Made by a program: the position numbers and the translations under genes
Notes under the pieces: generated by a model
The model's input: only the letters and a program-made list of their open reading frames with translations
What the model was told of the DNA's origin: nothing
Databases searched by the model: none
Assembly (NCBI GenBank): GCA_003223775.1
Contig: QHWK01000012.1
Coordinates: 1-8,456, forward strand
Length of the DNA stretch: 8,456 nucleotides
Origin: Acidobacteriota bacterium
GTDB taxonomy: Bacteria > Acidobacteriota > Vicinamibacteria > Vicinamibacterales > CAVVIG01
Direction: 5' to 3'
Shown: in pieces, positions 1 to 5,608 of the stretch
Position numbering within the stretch: the stretch's first letter is position 1
Layout of the letters: each line of letters starts with the position of its first letter

Positions 1-448
1 CGGCCGGCATCCCGCTCTTCGACGCCGTGTCGGTGAGGACGTCGGGCAGCAGCTTGGGGATCGCGACACCGCGATGGCACGTCGCGCAGCGCATGCGCGT
101 CACCTCGCTTGCCGGCTTGCCCGTCACCTCGGGCAGCTTCGCCGTGACCTCGCGCGCCATCAGGATCATCTTGCGCGCGACGTTCTTGGTCGGCTTCGCG
201 TCGGAGGCGAAGTCGAACTGCGGCGCGGTGCCCATGTGGCAGTAGCCGCAGCCGCCCTGCTGCTGCACGCCCAGCGCCTGCACGAACCCCTGCATCGTCG
301 CGACGAGCTCGGCGCGCGGCGTGTCCTTCGGGTAGACCTGCAGGTTGCTCATCGCCGGCGGCTGCTGCGCCGGCGCGGCCGGCGTCTGCGCCGAGGCGCT
401 GGCTGCGAGAAGGATCAGTCCGATCGTCGCGAACAACGCTCGCCTCAT
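1..448 (-). CDS. c-type cytochrome, photosynthetic reaction-centre cytochrome c subunit-like family (C-terminus cut by window edge)
   Basis: Partial gene: 149 codons are visible from the ATG at 448-446 and it runs off the left edge, so no stop is seen. A Shine-Dalgarno AAGAGGAG lies 5 bases before the ATG. Residues 1-20 form a Sec signal peptide ending ASA, then a short Pro/Ala/Gln linker. The mature part begins NLQVYPKDTPRAELVATM, the usual opening of small acidobacterial cytochromes related to the reaction-centre cytochrome subunit (PF02276). Haem-binding motifs are CGYCH (67-71) and CATCH followed by RG (121-125). Between them DFASDAKPTKNVARKM carries Met94 and Met97, candidate axial ligands. 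Two covalent haems are therefore predicted, on a periplasmic electron carrier. It is last of three leftward genes, 42 bp after the monohaem cytochrome. Family members I recall continue some tens of residues past CHRG. Redox partner unknown; nothing here indicates photosynthesis. Confidence 0.88.
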   Translation of the reverse strand, partial: MRRALFATIGLILLAASASAQTPAAPAQQPPAMSNLQVYPKDTPRAELVATMQGFVQALGVQQQGGCGYCHMGTAPQFDFASDAKPTKNVARKMILMAREVTAKLPEVTGKPASEVTRMRCATCHRGVAIPKLLPDVLTDTASKSGMPA

Positions 449-490
449 GTGTACTCCTCTTCTTGATCGGGATTCTCGCACGACGGGTTT

Positions 491-871
491 CTATCTGTCC
501 GCCATGATTCGCATGAGTAGCGGGATCTGATCCGCGGGCGGAGAGGCCGGCAGCGACTTGATGTAGGCGAAGAGATCGGCCGCTTGCGCGTCGGTCAGCA
601 CCTTCTCGGTGTAGGGCGGCATGCGCCGCGGGCTGCGGATGAACGAGGTGAAGCGCGTCGCGGTGAGCGCCAGCGGCACGAGCCGCGCGCCGGCGCCGCC
701 GTGCCCGTCGTACCCGTGGCACGCATAACAGCTGTACTTCAGGTACAGCTCCTTCCCGTGCTGCACGTCGCCTGCAGGAGCCTGCGCGCGAACGTTCAGC
801 GCGAGAAGCGCAATCGATGTGACGACAACGAGCAGTGACAATGCTTGTTCACGCATTGCTTGTTCCCGCAT
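491..871 (-). CDS. small exported monohaem cytochrome c (class I-like)
   Basis: Encodes 126 residues from the ATG at 871-869, or 121 from a second in-frame ATG at 856-854; stop TAG at 493-491. Residues 11-30 are a hydrophobic Sec signal with a likely cut after VRA (29). The mature part has one haem motif, CYACH (48-52), followed by GYDGHGG, and a likely distal Met ligand in RMPPY (Met84). The C-terminal helix LTDAQAADLFAYIKSLP is typical of small cytochrome c domains (Cytochrome_CBB3 type). It should carry one covalent haem and move electrons in the periplasm. It lies 32 bp after the ThDP enzyme gene and 42 bp before the next cytochrome gene, so probably the same operon. The two start codons come from a 15-bp tandem duplication that repeats MREQA. 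Both have a GGA-type ribosome site 7 bases upstream, so the true start is undecided; the mature protein is unaffected. Confidence 0.9.
   Translation of the reverse strand: MREQAMREQALSLLVVVTSIALLALNVRAQAPAGDVQHGKELYLKYSCYACHGYDGHGGAGARLVPLALTATRFTSFIRSPRRMPPYTEKVLTDAQAADLFAYIKSLPASPPADQIPLLMRIMADR
842..871 (-). repeat. 15-bp tandem duplication containing the start codon of the small cytochrome gene
   Basis: Positions 842-856 and 857-871 are two adjacent 15-bp units differing at one base (TGCTTGTTCACGCAT and TGCTTGTTCCCGCAT on the plus strand). Read on the minus strand each unit encodes MREQA, so the protein starts MREQAMREQA and has two possible start codons. The units are in frame, so copy number changes would only lengthen the stretch before the signal peptide. 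Confidence 0.9.
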
Positions 872-894
872 TCCAAATTCCAAATTCCAAATTC
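871..894. repeat. AT-rich 7-bp tandem repeat, 3.4 copies of TTCCAAA
   Basis: TTCCAAA occurs three times in a row at 871-877, 878-884 and 885-891, followed by a partial TTC at 892-894. On the minus strand this gives GGAATTT repeats that fill most of the 32-bp gap between the ThDP enzyme stop and the cytochrome ATG. One copy of GGA falls 7 bases before the ATG at 871, so the repeat may serve as the ribosome-binding site. Its low GC stands out sharply from its surroundings. A small AATTC-T-GAATT inverted repeat (890-900) adjoins it. Confidence 0.92.
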
Positions 895-903
895 TGAATT
901 CTC

Positions 904-2808
904 TTACCGCGGCTGCGTCACCACGTCGACGAGCGCCGGCTCGCCGCGCTTCACGCGATCGAGCGCGCGCCTGAGGGCCGGCGCGAGATCCAACGGGCGT
1001 TCGATCGGCCCCTCGCCGTACATCCCGTAGGCCTGCGCCATCTTCGCGTAGTCGATGTTCGGCTCGCGCAGCGTCGTGCCGATGTGCGCGCGGTCGGCGC
1101 CGCGGCTGCGCTCGCTCGCCATCTGCTGCACGAACATCACCTCCTGATGGTACGCGCGGTTGTTGTGCATGATCGTCAGCAGCGGGATCTTGTGGTGGCA
1201 CGCCGTCCAGAGGACGCCGGGCGCGTAGTTCAGATCGCCGTCGGTCTGGATGTTGATCGAGAGCCGGCCGTGCGCGCGGTTGGCGAGCGCCGCGCCGACG
1301 GCGGCCGGCGCGCCGTAGCCCATCGCGCCGGCGCCCTGCCCGCCGATGTACCGGTAATGCTTGTCGAAGTTCCACAGCCGTCCCGGCCAACCGCTGATGA
1401 AGCCCTGCCACGAGACGAGCGACCAGTCCTCGGTCCTGATCTGATCCCACAGCTCGGCGCAGAGCCGCGCGACGCTGATCGGGCTCGAGTCCCAGCCGAA
1501 CGCCGCGGTCGCGATCGCCTGCTGCCGCGCCTCGCGGTGCGCGTCGGCGAACTTCGCGCCGCGCGCCTGCGCCGCGCGCGTGCGATCGGGCGTCATGAGC
1601 CGCTTCACCTCCTCGATGAGGATCGGCAGCGTCGCCTCGGAGTCGGCCGCGATGTCGACGTCGGCGTCGGCCATGTGCTGGAAGTCCTGCAGGTTGCTCT
1701 TGATGAAGAGCCCGAGCGACGAGATGTTGATCGTCTTCGCGTTCGCCGCGCGCTGCGCCGCCGCCGGCGCGGGCCCGGCGGCGCCCTGCACCTCGAGGTT
1801 GAGGATCACGTCGGCGGCGCCGGCGCCGATGCCGGCGAGCGGATGCCGCGACGGAAAGTTCACGCGATCGCCGCCGCCGTTGACCGGCGCCTGCAGCAGC
1901 TCGGCGAGCTCGACGATGAGCGCGATCCCGTTCGGCGTGCGCGCCGCGCGTCCCGCGTTGATGCGCGGACTCTCCGCCGCGACGAGCAGCCGCGCCGCCT
2001 CGCGCACCGCGCCCGTCTCGCCCGCCGGGGGCGACGGCATCACCAGCCGCGGGATCTTCGGCGGCGAGGGCGTCGGGCGCAGCTGCAGATCGTGATCGAC
2101 GACGAGGAGCACCGGCTCCATCGGCGGCGTCATCGCGATCTTGTACGCGCGCACCGCCGACTCCGCAAATGCCGGCAGCGACGCCGGCTCGTCGTCCCAC
2201 TTCACGTAGTCGCGGACGATGAGCGCCATGTCCTGCGCGCTGTGGTAGGAGTTGACGCCGTTGTTGCGCGTCCCCGCGTCGCGCCAGTTGCCGGCGATGA
2301 TCATCACCGGCACGCGGTCGGCGTACGCGTTGTAGATCGCCATCGACGCGTGCTGCAGGCCGATGTTGCCGTGCACGACGGCGAGCATCGGCTTGCCGCT
2401 GATTTTCGCGTAGCCGTGCGCCATCGCCACCGACGACTCCTCGTGGCAGCACGTCAGCAGCTCCGGCTTCGCGTTCCCGCCGTAGTTGATGATCGATTCG
2501 TGCAGCCCCTCGAAGCTCGAACCGGGGTTCGCCGCGGCGTACTCGATGCCGAGCGTCTTGATCACGTCGACCATGAAGTCCGACGCCGGCTTCTCGACGA
2601 GCCGCGGCGACGCGCCGGTCGGCGGCGGCTCCGTGTCGGCGCGCAGCTGCGCGCCGACGGGTGCCGCGGGCGCGCCGGCGGGACGCGCGGCCGCTTGACC
2701 CTGCGGCGCGGCGTCGACGGGCGCACTGCGCGCGACGAGCGCGGCCGCGCTCACCGCCGCGCCTTTCAGAAACCGCCGACGCCCGACTGCGGATTCGCTC
2801 TTCGCCAC
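904..2808 (-). CDS. Tat-exported thiamine-diphosphate-dependent enzyme, benzoylformate decarboxylase/acetolactate synthase superfamily
   Basis: A 634-residue protein starting at GTG (2808-2806), with ribosome site GAGAGG 7 bases upstream; stop TAA at 906-904. Residues 10-16 read RRRFLKG, a twin-arginine box, followed by a hydrophobic stretch to about 33, then an Ala/Pro-rich linker to about 68. The ThDP enzyme fold follows: PYR domain about 70-245, central domain about 262-405, PP domain about 440-634. The activating glutamate is E123 (CHEESS). The ThDP/metal motif is GDL at 524-526 with the Asn pair 549-550. NPGS (94-97), H146 (23 residues after E123) and KWDDEPAS (203-210) match benzoylformate decarboxylase as I remember it, better than acetolactate synthase. 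A 2-oxo acid substrate is inferred. Tat export suits an enzyme that must fold with its cofactor in the cytoplasm. First gene of an operon with two cytochromes c. FAD binding cannot be judged. Confidence 0.87.
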   Translation of the reverse strand: MAKSESAVGRRRFLKGAAVSAAALVARSAPVDAAPQGQAAARPAGAPAAPVGAQLRADTEPPPTGASPRLVEKPASDFMVDVIKTLGIEYAAANPGSSFEGLHESIINYGGNAKPELLTCCHEESSVAMAHGYAKISGKPMLAVVHGNIGLQHASMAIYNAYADRVPVMIIAGNWRDAGTRNNGVNSYHSAQDMALIVRDYVKWDDEPASLPAFAESAVRAYKIAMTPPMEPVLLVVDHDLQLRPTPSPPKIPRLVMPSPPAGETGAVREAARLLVAAESPRINAGRAARTPNGIALIVELAELLQAPVNGGGDRVNFPSRHPLAGIGAGAADVILNLEVQGAAGPAPAAAQRAANAKTINISSLGLFIKSNLQDFQHMADADVDIAADSEATLPILIEEVKRLMTPDRTRAAQARGAKFADAHREARQQAIATAAFGWDSSPISVARLCAELWDQIRTEDWSLVSWQGFISGWPGRLWNFDKHYRYIGGQGAGAMGYGAPAAVGAALANRAHGRLSINIQTDGDLNYAPGVLWTACHHKIPLLTIMHNNRAYHQEVMFVQQMASERSRGADRAHIGTTLREPNIDYAKMAQAYGMYGEGPIERPLDLAPALRRALDRVKRGEPALVDVVTQPR

Positions 2809-2811
2809 GCG

Positions 2812-2822
2812 TCCCCCTCTCT
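2812..2822 (-). promoter_or_regulatory. ribosome-binding site supporting the GTG start of the ThDP enzyme
   Basis: On the minus strand this reads AGAGAGGGGGA, a strong purine-rich match to the 16S anti-Shine-Dalgarno; the GAGAGG core ends 7 bases before the GTG at 2808-2806. No ATG in frame lies just downstream that would leave the Tat signal intact, so GTG is the preferred start. Confidence 0.65.
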
Positions 2823-2915
2823 TCGGCCGGGCCTCTGCCGTGGGCTCAGCCGACCCGCGAAGGTATTACAATTCGCGACAGATGATATGCCAGTTCATCG
2901 GCTAACATGTAGTCT

Positions 2916-2934
2916 GGACTGCCGTACGGCGTCC
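2916..2934. promoter_or_regulatory. imperfect inverted repeat, candidate operator
   Basis: GGAC-T-GCCGT is followed directly by its complement ACGGCGTCC, an inverted repeat of 9 bp per arm with one unpaired T, built on a perfect 10-bp palindrome GCCGTACGGC at 2921-2930. There is no loop and no T-run, so it does not look like a terminator; a dimeric regulator site is more plausible. It sits 38 bp before the ATG of the DUF1592 gene. In GC-rich DNA such palindromes can arise by chance. Confidence 0.35.
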
Positions 2935-2972
2935 TCCATTGCACCCGTTCGTGCGGCTGGGAGCGCCAACCG

Positions 2973-5606
2973 ATGATCAAGAGGCTCGCGGCGTTCGGAT
3001 ATGTGGCGGTGCTCGTGCTGGCGTTCAGGACGCCCGCGCCGAGCGCCGCAGCGCAGATCGCCGCACAGCCGGCCACCCCTGCCGCCCAGTCTGCCGCGCC
3101 CGCGTCGCCTCAGCGCGCCCTCGTCGATCGCTACTGCGTCGGCTGCCACAACCAGCGCGGCAAGGCCGCCGGGCAGGAGCCGGCGCGCAAGATCACGCTC
3201 GACGATCTCGACATCGTCCACGTCGCCGACCACGCCGAGGCGTGGGAGCGCGTCGTGCGAAAGATGCGCGCGGGCATGATGCCGCCCTCCGGCGCGCGCC
3301 GCCCCGATAAGGCAACCTACGACGGCTTCATCGCATGGCTCGAGGGCGAGCTCGATCGCAACGCGGCGCCGTACGCGCCGCAGCCCGGCCTCCATCGCCT
3401 GAACCGCACCGAGTACTCGAACGTGATTCGCGACGTCCTCGATCTGGACGTCGATGCCTCCGCATATCTGCCGTCGGACGACTCGACGCACGGCTTCGAC
3501 AACATGGCGGGCGCGCTCGGCATCTCCTCGACGCTCGTCGAAGCGTATGTGTCGGCGGCCGGAAAGATCAGCCGCCTCGCAATCGGCGAGCCGGCGACGC
3601 CGGGCCTCGTCGTGTATCGCACGCCCGAAGACACGTCGCAGGACTATCACATCGAAGGCCTGCCGTTCGGCACGCGCGGCGGCATGCTCGTCAGGCACGT
3701 CTTCCCGTCCGACGGCGAGTACACGATCACGGTGACGCCGATCTTCGGCGACAACATGTCGCCGACCGGATTCGGATCGGTGCCGTGCGAGAAGATCGAG
3801 ATCCTGCTCGACAGTGAGCGGGTACAGCTGATGGACTGGCAGGGCAGCCGCCGCTTCGGCTTCCAGGACAGCTGCGGCGGCGAGAAAGGATCGACGCCCT
3901 CCGCAGGCCAGCGCGGACGCGGCGCGGCGCCGGCCGGCGGGCGCGGCGCGGGCCGCGGCGCGGCGGGTCCTTCCGGCGGCGGGCAGCAGGGGCCGGAGGC
4001 GTTCTTCGGCGGCCGCGGCGGCACGCCGATGCGCGCGCGCGTGAAGCTGACTGCTGGTCCGCACGCCGTCGGCGCGACGTTCCTCGCGACGAACCTCGCG
4101 CCGCTGCTCGATCTCGATCAGCACTTCATGCGCGACACGCTGCAGACCGGGCCGACGCCGGGCTTCACCTTCTTCCCGCACGTCGGTACGGTGCGCATCG
4201 AGGGGCCGTTCAACGCCACGCCCGCGAAAGAGTCGCCGAGCCGCCAGAAGATCTTCGTCTGCTATCCGGCGTCGCCGGCGGAGGACGCATCGTGCGCGCG
4301 AAAGATCGTCGGCGCGATCGCCGCGCACGCCTTCCGCCGTCCGGTGGCGTCCTCGGAGCTGCAGGCGCTGATGGCGTTCTACGACGGCGGCCGCAAGGAC
4401 GGCGGCTTCGAGCACGGCGTCGAGATGGCGCTCGCGCGCGTCCTCGCCGATCCGCGCTTCCTCTATCGCATCGAGACCGAGCCGCCGAGCGCGAAGCCGG
4501 GCCAGCCGTATCGCGTGAGCGATTTCGATCTCGCCTCGCGCCTCTCCTTCTTCCTGTGGAGCACGGCGCCGGACGAGGAGCTCGTCACGCTCGCGACGCA
4601 GGGCAAGCTGAAAGATCCGGCGGTCCTCGAGCGGCAGGTGCGGCGCATGCTCGCGGATCGGCGGTCGGAGGCGCTCGCGATCAACTTCGGGGGTCAGTGG
4701 CTGAACCTGCGCGGCCTGCAGAGCACCGGGCCGCTGCCGCTCGTCTATCCCGACTTCGACGATCCGCTGCGCCAGGCGATGCGGCGCGAAGTGGAGCTGC
4801 TCGTCGACAGCATCGTGCGCGAGGACCGCAGCATCACCGATCTGCTGACGGCCGACTACACGTTCGTCAACGAGCGGCTCGCGAAGCACTATGGCATCCC
4901 GAACGTCTACTGCAGCCAGTTCCGTCGCATCACGCTCGGCCCCGACATGGACGTCCGCCGCGGGCTCCTCGGCAAAGGCGCGTTCCTCACGACGACGTCG
5001 AAGCCGGAGCGCACCTCTCCCGTGACGCGCGGCAAGTGGATCATGACGAACATCCTCGGCATGAGCCCGCCGGATCCGCCGCCCGACGTCCCGCCGCTGA
5101 AGCCGAAGTTGAGCGATGCGGCCGGCAACGCGAAAGAGCCGACGATGCGGCAGAAGATGCTCGAGCATCGCGTGCGCGCCGACTGCGTCCAGTGCCACAG
5201 CCTGATGGATCCGATCGGCTTCTCGCTCGAGAACTTCGACGGCATCGGCCTCTGGCGGACGCGCGACGAGGACACGCCGGTCGACGCGTCGTCGCAAGTA
5301 TTCGACGGGACGAAGATCGACGGCCCCGCCGGGCTGCGCAGCTGGCTCGCCGGCTATCGCACGCAGTTCATCGAGGTGGTGACGGAGAAGCTGTTGACCT
5401 ACGCGCTCGGACGCGGCGTCGAGTACCAGGACATGCCGCTCGTGCGCGCCATCGCGCGCGACGCCGATCGCAGCGGCGCGCGCTTCTCCTCGCTCGTGCT
5501 CGGCGTCGTCGGCAGCAAGCCGTTTCAGATGAATACGAAAGCGCGCGAAGCGCCGACGCCGACGTCGGCGGCGGGAGCGGCGGAGAGCCGCAAGGGAGCC
5601 CGGTAG
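2973..5606 (+). CDS. exported DUF1592-family multi-domain haem protein (cytochrome c + DUF1587/1595/1592/1588/1585)
   Basis: An 877-residue protein with a Sec signal (about 1-27, ending SAAA). An N-terminal cytochrome-c-like domain (about 45-128) has CVGCH (55-59) and MMPP (102-105), whose Met is a likely axial ligand. Then come DUF1587 (about 138-204, LHRLNRTEYSNVIRDVL), a beta-rich stretch (about 205-380) broken by a Gly/Arg-rich insert (303-350), DUF1595 (about 436-500, AHAFRRPV), DUF1592 (about 513-640), DUF1588 (about 662-761) with CVQCH (738-742), and DUF1585 (about 770-850). C430 and C441 sit at positions where this family usually has a Cys pair. This domain set is common in Planctomycetes, Verrucomicrobia and Acidobacteria; its reaction is unknown to me, and a link to polymer breakdown is only a suggestion. 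ATG 2973 has GGGAG upstream. The stop is 2 bp from the DUF1552 start, so the genes are coupled. Confidence 0.93.
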   Translation: MIKRLAAFGYVAVLVLAFRTPAPSAAAQIAAQPATPAAQSAAPASPQRALVDRYCVGCHNQRGKAAGQEPARKITLDDLDIVHVADHAEAWERVVRKMRAGMMPPSGARRPDKATYDGFIAWLEGELDRNAAPYAPQPGLHRLNRTEYSNVIRDVLDLDVDASAYLPSDDSTHGFDNMAGALGISSTLVEAYVSAAGKISRLAIGEPATPGLVVYRTPEDTSQDYHIEGLPFGTRGGMLVRHVFPSDGEYTITVTPIFGDNMSPTGFGSVPCEKIEILLDSERVQLMDWQGSRRFGFQDSCGGEKGSTPSAGQRGRGAAPAGGRGAGRGAAGPSGGGQQGPEAFFGGRGGTPMRARVKLTAGPHAVGATFLATNLAPLLDLDQHFMRDTLQTGPTPGFTFFPHVGTVRIEGPFNATPAKESPSRQKIFVCYPASPAEDASCARKIVGAIAAHAFRRPVASSELQALMAFYDGGRKDGGFEHGVEMALARVLADPRFLYRIETEPPSAKPGQPYRVSDFDLASRLSFFLWSTAPDEELVTLATQGKLKDPAVLERQVRRMLADRRSEALAINFGGQWLNLRGLQSTGPLPLVYPDFDDPLRQAMRREVELLVDSIVREDRSITDLLTADYTFVNERLAKHYGIPNVYCSQFRRITLGPDMDVRRGLLGKGAFLTTTSKPERTSPVTRGKWIMTNILGMSPPDPPPDVPPLKPKLSDAAGNAKEPTMRQKMLEHRVRADCVQCHSLMDPIGFSLENFDGIGLWRTRDEDTPVDASSQVFDGTKIDGPAGLRSWLAGYRTQFIEVVTEKLLTYALGRGVEYQDMPLVRAIARDADRSGARFSSLVLGVVGSKPFQMNTKAREAPTPTSAAGAAESRKGAR
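3879..4022 (+). other. Gly/Arg/Ala-rich low-complexity insert within the DUF1592 protein
   Basis: Residues 303-350 are dominated by Gly, Arg, Ala, Pro and Gln (for example QRGRGAAPAGGRGAGRG), with no secondary structure expected. They separate two beta-rich segments, one ending FGFQDSCGG and the next beginning RARVKLTAGPH. It is probably a flexible surface loop that expanded within an otherwise ordered domain. Confidence 0.75.
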
Positions 5607-5608
5607 TC

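Larger units (their letters stand above)
2809..2972. promoter_or_regulatory. divergent intergenic region expected to hold promoters for both operons
   Basis: This 164-bp gap separates two oppositely transcribed operons, so promoters for both must lie in it or overlap the gene starts. The stretch 2861-2911 is the most AT-rich part. It holds TACAAT (2867-2872, plus strand, five of six bases of the sigma-70 -10 box) and TAACAT (2903-2908), but no convincing -35 box at the right spacing on either strand. On the minus strand a weak CTGGCA pairs with TAATAC at 19-bp spacing. The plus-strand gene has GGGAG at 2959-2963, about 9 bases before its ATG. No promoter can be called firmly; sharing of the region suggests possible co-regulation. 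Confidence 0.45.

Noticed and set aside
872..2452. In-frame upstream extension of the small cytochrome gene
   Set aside because: It runs through the ThDP enzyme gene in another frame with an Arg-rich translation; the signal peptide begins only at the ATGs at 871 or 856.
2921..2930. GCCGTACGGC as a transcription terminator
   Set aside because: The palindrome has no loop, no following T-run on either strand, and lies at the start of an operon rather than its end.
1084..2976. Long plus-strand open frame (630 codons) opposite the ThDP enzyme
   Set aside because: Its translation is Arg/Ala-rich with no recognisable domain, and the opposite strand encodes a full ThDP enzyme. Long antisense frames are expected at this GC content.
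2895..5297. Long minus-strand open frame (800 codons) opposite the DUF1592 gene
   Set aside because: Arg-rich, low-complexity translation with no domain; it is a shadow of the clearly coding plus strand.
4292..5608. In-frame upstream extension of the DUF1552 gene
   Set aside because: The extension overlaps the DUF1592 gene out of frame, is Arg-rich, and would bury the Tat signal inside the protein. The ATG at 5609 has a ribosome site and a proper N-terminal signal.
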